DNA of 64,000 bases from Oreocharis arfaki (lineage: Eukaryota > Chordata > Aves > Passeriformes > Paramythiidae). Under the pieces are notes generated by a model, which was not told the origin of the DNA, did no database searches, and saw only the letters and a program-made list of their open reading frames with translations. This document shows positions 26,571 to 39,762 of the stretch, in pieces. How positions within the stretch are numbered: the stretch's first letter is position 1; each line of letters opens with the position of its first letter. A program made the position numbers and the translations under genes. The stretch lies in the NCBI GenBank assembly GCA_013398015.1, contig VZRR01002767.1, forward strand, positions 99,437-163,436, given 5' to 3'.

Positions 26571-26632
26571 GTAGATTGGACTCAATGATCTCAGAGGTGT
26601 TTCCCAATCTAATTGATTCTGTGATTCTGTGG
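26571..26632 (+). mobile_element. CR1 LINE 3' terminal fragment
   Basis: gtagattggactcaatgatc, then tcagaggtgtttcccaatct, and finally two copies of gattctgtg. This is the last 60 or so bases of a CR1 element including its 8-base tail repeat, in plus orientation and severely 5' truncated. Confidence 0.8.
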
Positions 26633-29600
26633 AATAAAAGTAGACAGATATTCTATAGTTCCCAAAGACGGCAGCTACAAACAAGTGATCTGGCAGCTGT
26701 TTGTTGAAAGAAATAATTGTCAGAATAAGTACGTCCAACCATAACCATCAGTTATTAAGTTCATGCAAATGCAGAATTTCCTCTTTAACTGGTATTTGCA
26801 AATAATAAATTATGATTAATTATGAGAAGGATCAAAATCTTCCTCCTTTGTTTTCTTACTCAACTAACTAGAAAAATGGCCTTTTCACCCTCTGAGCAAC
26901 AGAGTCTTTCACCCAAACTGCCTCAGCATCCTCACTTCATTCTCACATTAGCTTTGCCCCTTGAATCTCTACTTCACTACTTGCCAGCACAGAAAAAGAG
27001 CTAAAGGGAGATTCTGCCTTTCCTCAGCTGCGGAGTCTGGTTGCCTCCCTGTAGCCCTGCTAGCAGGCATAGTTAGGAGTCACCAGCCAAATCCCTGCCA
27101 AATAAGTGGGAAATGGGACTTGTAACTAAGGTTTGATTTAGACTGAATTTCACTGGGATGGCATTTGAGTATTTTCAGAATTCAAAGAACTGCATTTCCA
27201 AGATGTGAAAATGGGTGATCTTTTTGATAGGATGTTGCACACTGCAGGTATCCAAGCAAACAAGTAGAAGCCACAGGATAATTGTGCAGATGTTTGATAT
27301 AATTAATTACAGGGATTATAGGGTCAATTTGTTTCATTAGTTCAGTTGAAGGTTCTACTACAGATAAAGACAGAGTATACTTCAGAAGCTGGGTTTTAAC
27401 CTGACCACAGTGGTTTTGTTCAAAATAGAGTTAAATTTCCTGACTGAAATGTGTTGATTTTAGTGAATGTAAGTATGGATAGAACCTGGGGACATGCAGG
27501 GCAACACAGATTTCTGAGGACTCTGCTTATTTCCTGCTGTTGCTGCACCATACTTCTCAATAAGAACATGCCCTTTCAGGTGTGTTGCTCCCTGTTTAGT
27601 CAGCCAAGAGTGAAGCTCTTGGTATTCAGTGTTGTTTCCAAGGACCTGTGACAGATACAGTAATATTTGCCTCTTCCATTGTGGAAAATGTGCTGTCTGA
27701 CACCTGCAGAAGCCCTGTGTAAACTGGCATGCTCCTCATACGTGCAGGCTGGTGCTCAGCTCAGTATATTTAAACTCCTTAGTACACAACAACACCCATG
27801 AGGAATAAATGACTTTTCTATCCACATCAGATGAACCAAGAGACCTCTCCTGGTGAAAGTGCAATTTTGTTTTTTGCAGTTATTGCGGAAACAAGTGGAT
27901 TTAAACTTGTAGGTCTTCATATGAGACATTTTGGCTGAACAGGAATTCCAGATTTGAGACCTGTATGGTTATGGGTTATATGGTTACCGTAAAGAGAAAG
28001 CTTTGACTTAATCTCAGATAAAATAAAGTGGGACTTCTCTACTTTGTTCTTACTGAACATGAGAAATATTCTTTCAGACACCTATCTGCAGAGCACAACT
28101 TAGTATTAAGCATGCACTTCTGGGTGGAAACCAACTACAGCATGGTATTCTTTGCTGTAGTTCTTGTTCTTGTAGATAATGGTTTCAACAGGCTAGTCTT
28201 TGTTTTCACAGATGCTTGACTTGAAGTTCATTTGGTGTTTTGGCGCCAGACAGAACAACTTTTTGGCAGTGTTGTGCATTCTCTGTGGCTGTGTACTTGC
28301 TCAATATTTTGTTTAAAAATACTGTCATGATAAAAATCTGCTCTTCACTCCAGTAGAAAATACTGGCATTCTAAGAGCACAGATTTTGCACTAATACCTA
28401 ACAGAACTGGAAACTTCTAAGATAGGAATTCTATAAATTAATAGTTTATTAAATTAATACAGCAAGTTATTATTATATATTATCCTAATATTGCAAATCA
28501 TGCTAGTGCTTTGTGTAAACATATAAATCAGTATCTGTTCTGGACATAAATCCATTCAATGTTTCATTCATGATTTTAATAATACCACTTCTTGATAATA
28601 CCAGCCTTGGATGGGCAACAAGTATTCGGAAGTTACAGAGAGAAATAGATGCCAGAAGCCAGCCAGGCAAGTGTCATACAGTTTGCGATAATATCCAGTT
28701 AGCAGGTCTGTAAAATAGCATCCTTTAACTTCCTGTTTAACATGAGGTAGGCTTGCAAGTCTTATGTTCCCAGAGCATTGCTGCATATTCTTTTACATGC
28801 CAGCTGCCAGGAATTTTTACTGCAGTTTCATCCTTATAAGAGAGATTCTCGAATCAGACTTCAGTTTGTAACTACCAATGGCTCTTACAATGATTACATT
28901 TCCTGTTAGCAATAGGAAAAGACTTATGGCTGTTTTCAAATAATGCAGCCAAGGATTTGCTAGTCGGGTGCTGAGGATGTAAGGACCAATTGGCACTAAT
29001 CTGGATAGCTGCAAAACTCTCTAAATACATTATTCATTGTAGAGGGTAAACCTTCCCTTTGAGCTCAATGATCTTGCATGTAAGGGTAGTGACACATGAA
29101 GGAAGCAGTCTGTCCATAACACCCCTTGTTCAGCCCAGCCCCTCTCAGTTCCATTTCTGGATGGTACTCTTTTAGCTCACCTTAACCAGCATTGCAATGC
29201 CTGCAAGAAATGGTGTGCCATAAGCAAATCTGGTTTGGGATTGTGGCCAGAGTTTAAGATGCAGCATTACCAGTGTACAGGATACTACCAGCAATTACCA
29301 TCCCTTCCGCTTTTCCTCCTTAATCTCCCAGCATTCCCATGAGAGGGGGACAAGAAGATTCTCTGCACACCCACCAGGACACAATGTCATGTCACTTGCA
29401 TCATGAGTAGTTTTATTCTTTGTAGTTATTGGAATGAAGAGAAAAAGTAGTGCAGGGGAGATCTGTCTGGAGCTGTTTCGCCAATGCTCTGTATCACACC
29501 ATTTCTTCCCTGCTTTGAATAAGCACACATTAAGAAGGCTGCCAACAAAAGCATTGTTTCTGACTTTCAGTATTTCAACAAAGACTATTTTGACACTATG

Positions 29601-30095
29601 AAATGTGGCTCTGAGTTTTGAATGACTTGTTTTCAGGGAACGGCTAATGCAGGAGTGATTGAACTCATGCACGGAGTGCAGGCACTTAAAATCCTCACCA
29701 ATGCCATAGCTCTGGCCTCCACCCTTTCTTAGCACTTAACCTGACATTGTTATTAAATACTGAGCTCTGTTATACACTGCCCCAGACAGTGGCTAGGCTT
29801 GTTGTGTATTTAAGATTTTAATAGGATTTGTCTTGGCTAATCCTTCGTCTTGTAACTGCACAGTGTAAAACAGTCACTGCTCTTCATACAGGGAAAGAGT
29901 CCTTAGACCCATTTATTTACCTACTCATGTGCAGTTCTAGCTCTGACCAGCTTTTTCAGGCATTTCTACCCTATCCCTTTATTTACCAAGCTGGGAACCA
30001 GCACTAACCATCAGCCCTTCAATTTCTCTGATTTTTAAACTTCTGAGCTAGGACCCTATGACATACCCATTTTTACTTAAAACACAAACATACAG

Positions 30096-30138
30096 AAAAA
30101 AAAAAAAAAGAGAAAGAAAAAAAAGAAAGTAACCCCAA
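30096..30138. repeat. A-rich low-complexity tract
   Basis: A run of 14 or so A is followed by gagaaagaaaaaaaagaaag. This is low-complexity purine sequence with no attached element recognised. Confidence 0.85.
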
Positions 30139-33100
30139 GTCTGCTTTCCTCACTTTAGAAGTTTAAAAAAATGCAAATTCTAAGCCCAAGGAATTTTCCC
30201 CTAGCTCCTCTAGTGTAAAAATAGATTGTTAAGGCACATTGTTTATCAAGGTGGATCATCTCCCAGGACCTCTGAATTTAGTGGATTGCACTACACAGAG
30301 ATAATCATTACTTCCATAAGAGTTGAGAGAATACTGAGAAAAGGTTTTGCTTTGAGAACAGCATAGTAAGTTTTGTGATTATCTGCAAAGGAATCCTTCA
30401 GTGGAAAAAGTTTAATGGAATATCAAGATTGTATAGGGCATATACATTGGAACCTCTTTTTGCTACTTAAGAATCTAGGATACTATAATGTTACATGAGA
30501 GAAAATGTACAAAATTTGTATTATAAACTCTTAGTGATACTTATCAATTCAGCTCAGAACCAGTAGAAGGGAAAGTGGTTGCAGAAAGAAAACATCTTGT
30601 ATTTCCTCAGCCATCCTAATCAGTATAAATGTAAAGAATTAATGTGAGCCATGACAAGCTGGTTCAAATGAGGGTCTAGCTTGATGGAGCTTCAAGCCAT
30701 AATGTGCATAAACAGCTCAGTAATTACTAAGCGTTATAGAAATCATAAAAGAAAAAATCATTGAAGCCTTTTGGTATGTTGAAATATACCACAAAGCCTA
30801 GAGGACAGGCTGAAGTGACTGTTTTACAGCTCCAGTGTGGTCAAAACACCTCTGGCTACATGCAACCCAAACAGCTCCTAACACAGTGAAAGGCTTCTCT
30901 CACTTTTTTCACCTGTAGGCAGTATTCTTTGATCTTATCTACCTTCTCTTGTGTGGTATGAAACAGGACTGATTTTCTGGGAACTGAAACTCTGCATGTA
31001 AAACAAGGCTGTCAGACTGATTTTAACCAAATTTTGACATAAATCTTTCAGCAAACTGGCTTAGTGTTCAGCTGGGAAATGCTTTAGATGCTAATGTATG
31101 TAGTGTAGGCTTTCCCCCCTTGATTCTTCCTGTAGAAAAGAAAGACTGTCATTTAGCATGTTGAGTATATAACAACTAAAACAGCTTTTCAACAGATGCA
31201 GGCAATTCTCTGTCATCAGGAATGTCTGAGCCAAGAAAGGATGTTTGCCTAAATGATTTGCCCTAAATGTAAATTGGTAAGTTACATGAACAAAGCACAG
31301 GATAAAATGTGTGTGAGAGCATAGTCTGGAGTATAGAGGCATCTATTTCCACAAAAATAATCACCTGATGGCTTTAAATCTTTGAGTCAAGAAATGTAGT
31401 GTTTGGAATATCATTGGCAAAGCATGGGACTCACATGCAGGTTTCCTTCCGTGCAGCCCAACTGAGTTATGCTGAACTGCTTTGAAATTGTACCAGCATA
31501 AGAGACTTGGGTTTCCTGGAGCCTTGAATTCAATCCAAAACCTGCAAGAAAGGAAAGCGCTCCCCACCTGTTTGCAAGAATGATTCAGAGAGAACAAATG
31601 AGCATACAAAGGAGTTCCAAAACTGCAGGATCCACACCATAAAAGCAAACTTACTTTTCCTGTTTCTGTTCTTGTTGGACAGAAACACAAAATGGAGATG
31701 AACAGCCTTCTGAATTGTGTTTGTTTCAGAAGGCTTAGGAGGCCACTGCCTGCTATGAAACATATGTCAGACTTTTCTATTTCTTTCTTAAATTGTCGAG
31801 ACTAATTTATTTGTTTATTCTTGTGAAGACAGGAAAAAAGTCTCCTGATTTCACAACAATATTTTCTATATCAAAAATGTTATTGCATTGATAAGGCTAA
31901 TAATAGAAAACAGCCCTTTGTGTCAATATTAATCTGAGATAAATTTCAGTAAGAAACTCTACTTCACCTTCAATTTCCAAAAGAGTCAGCTTTTTACAGA
32001 AATATTTTTGCCATCCATTTTCATGATCATGTAATTAGTTCGACGGTGGACAAGCTTTCTTCAAATCTCTTCAGCATCCACTGCATAGAGGTTGTAAGCT
32101 TGTCAGTTCAGATCTGCATTTGATGCATGCATTACTGCATATATTAATTGATCTAGTGCAGTGTTTTCTATCTGTAGTGTCCAAAACTCTTTCCAGAAAC
32201 TTTAACAACATTCGTAATTTATTAAGAGCAGTATGAACAAGAGATAATTGTACTTTGTTGTGTTGTATAAAAGGAATCATAGCTCTTCTACTCCGTGCTT
32301 GTATAAAGGCATCAGCCCATAAGCATGTACTAGAGCTAACGACACACAGAATGTCGCATCTGGCGTGACTATAGACAGTATTCTTACTTTCCTAATCAGC
32401 ATCTCACAAAAATTGGTTTCAGATCTGAAATCTACATGTGATTCTCTCTGTTCAATTTATTACTAGTAATTCAGACTCTACCTTCATTTCATCAGAAATA
32501 CTGTTAGCAATCGAAGGAGGTGAAGAGTTAGAAGATGTACACTCAAAATTAGAGGACAGCTGCAACAACCACTACCAGCTTACAACATCAGTCTCCTACT
32601 GAAGGCTGACAGTCAAACTGCCATGGATAAAGTTTGCTTGATGATGGCAACAGAAAAAAGCAGAATCTTCTCTCCATCTCTAACTGCAAGTCATTTCAGG
32701 TCATGGTAAGAAAGTTCAGTCCATACAATTCTTATTTTCAAAACATGAACATGCAACACCAGTTTTCAGCAATTTGCAGCAATGGACCAAAGCGGATAAG
32801 GATTTTCATAGTTTTCAGATCAATAAAGCCGAAAACTGACTATAAAAGAGGTCAGCAGACAATTCATCCACTGACGTATTGAATGTTCAATACAGTACAA
32901 GTCTAGCTGCTCAAGTTTGACAGCATTCTTGTTTTATATCATACTTCAGCATTGCTAAATGATAAGGAGGCTGACAGCTCAGCTTAGCAAACCATGCAAG
33001 ACCAATTAGTCACCTCCATGATGCATATTTAGAGAATATATCTAAAACCCACGGTCTGTGATAACTTACAACAGAGCCCATGAGAATTTCTTATGAGAAG

Positions 33101-33400
33101 TTCTCCTCTCCTTACTCAGACTCCCCGAGGAAGGGTTACTTACGTGAGCAGGGAGTGCGGGCTATCAGAAGCCACGATGTGCCATCTTTGTGCGTACACA
33201 GGATTACACAACCCCGAGTCTGTGATTGGATCCTGCTGCTCTCCACTGGACTGTGTGCACACCAGGCACGTGCTGCAGGGACGTGAACCCGGATTCGAGG
33301 TTCATTGAGAGCATGCTGTGAGCATGATGGTTGTCCACAGTCCTCTCCCACTGTCTGGAGAATTGGACCACTTCTGAGTGAAAATGGCACACAGATGTCA

Positions 33401-33452
33401 CCATGTAGAAATGGATTCAGATTCTCCCATGTAGAAATGGATTCAGATTCTC
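33401..33452. repeat. 26-base tandem duplication
   Basis: A 26-base unit starting ccatgtagaaatggattcag and ending attctc occurs twice in a row without mismatch (33401-33426 and 33427-33452). It lies just right of the CpG-richer patch at 33.1-33.3 kb. Perfect identity suggests a recent duplication or a polymorphic two-copy minisatellite. Confidence 0.95.
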
Positions 33453-36400
33453 CCTGATTTTCAATAGTTCTTTTTTGATGCTGTGCATAGCCATTTGAAC
33501 GGGAATTTTTACACCTGGTGATTTGTTTTCTTCTAGATGCTGTGCTGGACGCTTCAGCATCTCAGCTGCAGAACTGTAGGCCCTTCACAGTTCTATCATC
33601 TGAAGACCACACACTAAACATGCAAATACCAAAATAAAGTTCAGTATTTTGAAAATTAATCCTAGGGGTGTTAGACCATTTGCCCCCCAAATTACTATGC
33701 CTTATTTAGCAATATATAAAACAAAGATAATATATCCCAAGTACTTAAAAACATATTTTCAAAAGCAATACACTACTGTTGATGAACTTCTCAGGGACTC
33801 CAGTGATGGGCACCACAGGAAAGTAACTGAGGAAGCTGCTGACTCTGTATTCAGCAAGGACTGAATAACACACAGTAACAAAGTGTTAGGATACATAGGT
33901 AAAAATAATTGAATAATTGACTGAAAAGACACTCACTATCTAAGCTCCGATTAAAAAAAGCAAGAACCCTCTGAGAAACATTATATTTCACCCATGTCAT
34001 TTAAAACTATCTCATGGAACTGCACTGATGGTCAATGCCTTGTGTGTTTTGACATTGCAAACTTCATAATACTTTATAAAAATAAATATAAGCTCGGCAT
34101 AAAGTTTTCTAAAATAAAAACTATGAACACAACAAAGACTCATATTAATAATTATGTAAGTGAGCATCAGGTTTGCCTCCAAAGTGATTATGATTCTGAT
34201 CCCTTCTACTGAAATAAGGTCTTAAAGAAATGATAGCAGTCCTTTGATGCTTATAAACCTTATCCAAATTTCCAAATGAAATTAGTTTGAGGCAAATTTG
34301 TACCTCCCTGCGTTTTGTTCAACATCTTCCATTAGTTTAAGCCTTTATGCTGTACCATAATCCAAGTTTGTGAACTGAAATGCTATATATAGAAAAGGAA
34401 CTTTTAAAAGTTACTTTACAACAGAGATTGAGCACACATACACAGATACCTCCATGCAATATGTTCTCCCTTCAAGGAGGATGCCATAACAGAATCTTAA
34501 ATTATTAATGTGCATGGCAATATTTGAACTGAAATACGAAAGAGGCCTCTGCTAACTTTTATACTGCTGCTATAAATTTAGTTAATTTCTCTGGCTCTTG
34601 AACAATACATGGACCAAAGGATTTTCTTTCTTTTTCCATGTTTGACCTTGCTTGTATGCATTTAATTATCTCCTCTGTGTATTTTTTTGGAATAAGAAAG
34701 TCTGCTGCAGATTTAAGATAAGGGTGTGTTCTCAAGGGTCCAGTGGAGAAAGAACCATACATCTTCCACTAATAATTGAACTTCTGACAAAACTTGCCAG
34801 TGGTGATAGTATATATATATCTATCTCCACTTATGCACAGTTTGTGGTTTATATTATTACAACCAACCAACCAAACAAAGTATCATTCAGCAGAATTGTA
34901 TCCACCAGAGTATGGTGACATGCAGATATTTTTGAGGTTGTGCATCACCATCCGGTTCCTCTGAGGGTTTATAGATACTGCTCAGCATAGCCCTCCATTT
35001 CACCCACTTTTTGACTATTTGTACCATTTATTTCTCTCAGCCTGCAAACACCCATCCCTTCTAAAGACTGATTTTTGATATGTGTCACTAAGGCACTGCA
35101 TAACAGACCCCAGCTTTCAGCTGGCTTTACACATTGCTGCTATGACCCTATGGCATGGTATAGCTCTAGGTAGAGCTCTGATCCCAAACACAATATTGCA
35201 ATGTCAGTTTCTCAGAGAAAAGCAAATTCTCTTAGGTGCAACTTCATGTCAACGCAGTGACATTATTTCCTATTATGAATTTACCTTGGCTGCTGCTAGC
35301 AGAGGGATCTCTGCAACACGCACCACTGCACAGTGTAAATATGGCCTCAAGTATGTGTGTGTACATCTATTTTTTAGTCTATAATACCAGTTGCAAATAT
35401 TGGCATGCACGGTTGTGGTGTCTGTGTTTGCAAACTGTAAAGAGGCTTAAGTGTTTATCCCCTTTATACACAGAGATATCCTGGATGTGTTCAGACAATG
35501 TGGAAACCCTGCTCTGGCCCTCATGTTCATACTTCTCATGGTACAGGGCGCACTTTGTTTTTTTCTTTACTAATCTCCGCAGTATCTCTACTAACTTTCT
35601 ATAGGTGGAATGTCTTAATATGGTACTCTTAGTTGTTTTCTGACTGATTTGCTTCCCAGAGGATAACTGTTAAATAAAATGAGATATTATACTCAATATC
35701 TTTTACTTCCTAGTCATATTAGTGTTAACCAGCCTCTTACATTGCAGCTAGTCAGTCTCCAACGCCTGATTTAAAATGTTATGCTTTGTTTGGGTTCTTC
35801 TAAATGACACTTCAGCCTTTGAAATGAACAGACCAGAAACAGATCCTAATCATGTTACATATTGTTTCATGGTAAAACACAGAAGATTGCATTGGAGGTT
35901 AAAGCATTATGAATTGGTCTTCTGCAATGTACACACTAAAAGACGTGAGGAGAGCTACTCATATTAATGAAATGGCTTAAAATCTCAGTTAATGGTGTGA
36001 TTTGATTTTCAATCAATGAGTTTTATCTGAGCGTTTGGAAGTAAAGGAATGGATCAATGGCTCTCTGTTTGACTAAGATCTAGTAAAGAACGTAAAAGGA
36101 TTTGTATCCCTATTTTAGTCTTTATAGCTTTACTTTAGATAGACTATATTGTATCATACTATGAAATACTGACTGCAGCTGTTTGAAATGTAATTCATCT
36201 TCACATAATTAAGAGAACACCTATAATGTTAATGAACAACTTTTAAGCTGAAATTGATCGATTGCCTCACTTTTCCATAGAAGCTTTCAGATAAAAATTG
36301 TGGATTTGAATTGGCACAAGTCAGAATTTAGGGACCATCAGAATGGTACTTCAGCTGAATTCCATGCCAAGTGTCACAGTATCATTCTGGAGCTTAAACA

Positions 36401-38175
36401 TGGCTTCAGAAGTGGCCAAATGACCAGCCAGAGAAGAGTCCAGCAGACAGCTTGTTAGCTTGTATTTTAGCACTGACACAGAGAAAGTTCTGTAATTCCT
36501 GTCAATCACACGTTTTCATCCTTCCCTTGGAACAAATACTCTCTACTCCAGTATGGCACCAGGTGGACTGGACAACCTTTTGCATGTCTCTATGACTTCA
36601 CCATTCTGTCTTTTTAAACTATAAATGGAGACACTGATTTCAGTCATTATTGCACCCAAAATTTAACCAAATTTCCTATGACATTTTGTTTGCATTCTAC
36701 AGTGAGAATCTATGGAGATAAGATATGATGGTCTCATTTTATCTTATGAAGAATGAGATTCAGAAATCATGAGTAAGATGTGTAAATAACATCACCAGCA
36801 TGTAGCATTTGATCACGTAGGATTAAAAAGAATGGATCTGAAAATGCTAACAGCTCTTTTACTGAAATATTTCATTCAATTTAATATTGCAGATGCAAAG
36901 AGTAGGAATATTATCCTGTGAAAAGAGAAGAGAAATTATAGAAGGAAATGTCAGGGTTTTCAGATCAAATGCAATGCCAAAATCTTTTATCTTTTTTGTT
37001 AAAAAAATTAAAAATAAGTACATCAATAAATTCTTCTAACATACTAATATTTCTGTTTGTGCAGTCAACTGTATGGATTTGATCATAAGTAGGTACAAAA
37101 ATCAGACATGTTACTCCTAAATGTTTTTTAAAAAATACTCTCCCGTGTCCCCTGTGTATGTCCATTCAGTGAATGGAGGTGAAATACAATCTGAAGAGGA
37201 ATTATTTCTTTGAATAATTAATAATGTTACTAAATCAGTAATGAATATTTGAGATTATTTTTGCAAGACTCATACATTTTGATGCATTTTACAGCAATTT
37301 CTGAGAAGAAATAACACAAGATAAGAAATTTAGTATGTCGAGAGAATTAGTCAATGAATTAACTACTTAGTAGTGTAAGGATAATTGATTATGACATATA
37401 TGAGATTTGGAAATTTCAGTCAGAAATGCAGATATAGGGAGCCACTTTTGATGCTGCCCTAAACCTCAGTTAAAGGGGTTAAACTGAACTCTAAACTAGT
37501 TTCAGCCTAATTTGTGATGACCAGACCAGGATGTCTCAGAGATCACAGTGCTTTCCTCAACATGCAGGAAATGTATATGAAACCACAGCATAGCAACTGT
37601 TGATATGAATTGATTTTTAGTGGTAAGCAATATGATGATTCATAAAAGTGTATTTTTCTTCTCGCCAACATAATCTCATAATAAGCTTATGTGCGTTACC
37701 CACCTGAGTTTACCATACTATTTTATCATTACTTTAATTACATACTATTTAAATCCATTAAAATTTTTTCTAGATCTTCATCCTGGAGCTTTGATAATAA
37801 CCATTAGAGACAATGATACTTCCTTAAATTTTTGTTGCATGTATTTCCGTATATGCAAGTATCTTGTAGACATCTTCTTTTCCTTGTTAAATAATGCTAA
37901 GGTAAATTCTACAGACTTGCACGTCAATAAGGTTGCCAGAGGTAAAACTCATTACTAAAATGGAACAATTATTTTCCTCAAAACTTCCAATTTAATTTTG
38001 TTATGTCACCTTTATTTAAATAGTTGTACTCTTAAAATGTTCAGGACAGCCAGCATATTTTCTTGCTTTTGTTTGCTGCTTAGGAAAAAACCGTGCCTTT
38101 TATTTCCCTCTTAGTGTAAGTTGTTGAACAACTTAGTGTTGAAGTTACTTCCTCAAACCTAACAGTAGGTTTTTA

Positions 38176-38402
38176 TTAGCTATTAGGAAGAAATTCCTTT
38201 CTATGAGGTGAGCGAGACACTGGAACAGGTTGCCCAGAGATGTTGTGGATGCTCCATCCCTGGAAGTGTCCAAGACCAGGTTTGATGGATCTCTGAGCAT
38301 CCTGGTCTACTGGAAGGTGTCCCTGTCCATGGCAGGGAGGTTGGAACTGGATGGTCATTAAGGTCCCTTCCAACACAAACCATTCTAGGATTCTATGATT
38401 CC
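38176..38402 (+). mobile_element. CR1 LINE 3' fragment, plus orientation
   Basis: ttaggaagaaattcctttct, gaacaggttgcccagagatg, ctggaagtgtccaagaccag, ttggaactggatggtcatta, then ggtcccttccaac and a 3' tail ttctaggattctatgatt. It is well preserved compared with the other copies. It lies 1.3 kb upstream of the mucin start, and no CR1 promoter function should be assumed. Open frames on its minus strand are shadows. Confidence 0.92.
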
Positions 38403-39614
38403 CTGATAATTTTTCATAAAACATAATAGAAAATCGTATTTGAGAGAATTTCAAATAGACATTGAGTCTGTTCCCTTGCCCCAGGGCACTGTCAACAGCA
38501 CTCAGACCATTCTCATGTAGGTGTTTTACTAACCTGTTCTTATAAACTGCTAGTGATGGAAATTGGACAGTGTTCCTAGGCAACCTATATGAGTATTTCA
38601 CTATCCTTTCAATGTCCCTCTCTATTGACTAAACTTCATTCCATTTTAAACATAGTTATGACTCTAAAGAATACGGAAACAATCCCAGTACCTTCTTGCT
38701 TGCAGGAAGTACTTGAATATATGTGGGATTGTGGGATCTGCTCTTTTACTGAAAGGCTGTGTTTCTCTACACCCCAGGGTAAAACACTATAAAAGGTTAA
38801 TTCTCCAAAGTAATATAGTTGTAAATAACTATTTTAACATACTCAAAAAGCATTCTTCGCTCTCTCATTGCTCCTAAGATAAGGAATATTCCAAAGAATA
38901 TTCTTGCATATCTGTCTTTTAATGTCTCTAGGGTTAGAAATCACATGGAATTTTCTTTTTTTTAATCATAGGTAGAATCCAACTAATTCATAATGCTGAA
39001 ATCGTGTTTACTCAGAAGGGAAACAGCTGAAATAACCCTAAAATTGCCCATGTGGGAAGAGGAGTCCCTCAAGGAAAGGGCCATGTTACTGACTTGCCAA
39101 CACAGAAGGATTTTCATTGTGTACACCAGGTGTTGTGCCTGGCCAGTGGGATAAATGCTGACCTTAAACAGCATTTGATTTCTCCATTTTCACAAAGTAG
39201 CTACATAGGCAGGTGCAAAATCGTTTTTAAAAATTTGTGGAACTTCTTTGGGGTTTTTTTGAGACGCTAATTATCAAAACTTGCCCTAAGGAGGAAAATT
39301 TTTAAAAAGTAAAGTAATTCACTCAAAATTCCTGCTCAAAAGTCTCCCAGTAGTCTCTTAAACTGTATTTATCCCACAATAAACAAATTGGGAAGACTAA
39401 GCCTAAGCAAAAATTCTTCTTGCTCACTTCTTGACATTTCATCAAAAAGACCTGTGGAAAGAAGACTCCTCCTAGAGTGTAAACACCTGAGGGAAAGTCA
39501 GAGCATCCTCTGTTTACCTCTGCACCTGTAGAGGAAAACGAAAATGTCTGAAGCCCCACCTTTTAAGAGCCTTGTGAAACAGTCTGGGAACTGAGCCAGA
39601 ATCTGCTCTCTCAG
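38403..39614. other. MUC5AC upstream region
   Basis: Unique sequence between the last CR1 copy and the TATA box, with forkhead-like and GATA-like cores in its last 250 bases. No gene was seen. It probably contains proximal regulatory sequence of the mucin gene. Confidence 0.5.
39379..39517 (+). promoter_or_regulatory. Proximal promoter with forkhead- and GATA-like motifs
   Basis: ATAAACA (39379-39385) and TGTTTAC (39511-39517) are good forkhead (FOXA-type) core matches on opposite strands. TTATC at 39369 is a GATA-type core on the minus strand. FOXA and GATA factors regulate goblet-cell mucins in mammals, so the sites make sense here, but single short motifs like these are common by chance. 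Confidence 0.35.
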
Positions 39615-39622
39615 TATATAAG
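39615..39622 (+). promoter_or_regulatory. TATA box of MUC5AC
   Basis: TATATAAG lies 68 bases upstream of the start codon. An initiator-like CCTCAGA at 39645-39651 would place the transcription start near 39649, leaving a 5' UTR of about 40 bases. TATA-driven promoters are known for secreted mucin genes. Position and match are clear; use as a start site is inferred. Confidence 0.65.
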
Positions 39623-39689
39623 ACTAGGGAACAGACAGGTATTTCCTCAGAGGCAGGTTGTTCGGTAGTTTCTACCGGACTTCCAGAAG

Positions 39690-39762
39690 ATGGGTGAAGG
39701 TGGTGGGACACGAATACCACTATGGATATCAATAGTAGCCCTGGTCTTCATACAGATCGAAG
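39690..39762 (+). CDS. MUC5AC: MUC5AC exon 1: start codon and signal peptide
   Basis: The ATG sits in a good Kozak context (A at -3, G at +4), about 70 bases after a TATA box. It encodes residues 1-24 with the hydrophobic core IPLWISIVALVFI, a typical secretory signal. Cleavage after VQA, encoded at the start of exon 2, would fit the -3,-1 rule. The donor is GAAG|gtagga, phase 1. The 5' UTR would be only about 40 bases. Confidence 0.85.

Larger units (their letters stand above)
26633..38175. other. Intergenic, no gene supported
   Basis: Strongly AT-rich, with the A-rich tract at 30096, AT repeats near 34810, the CpG-richer patch at 33.1-33.3 kb and the 26-base duplication at 33401. Open frames reach 146 codons at most and none resembles a known family. 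Confidence 0.6.

Noticed and set aside
33270..33300. tRNA B-box-like string around ggattcgaggttc
   Set aside because: Several mismatches to the consensus, and no A box or cloverleaf could be folded around it.
34559..34768. Open minus-strand stretch with a plausible acceptor
   Set aside because: No convincing donor follows and no partner exon or family match was seen. Length is within chance.
36965..37165. Minus-strand open frame of 66 codons
   Set aside because: Very AT-rich, short, and without splice or domain support.
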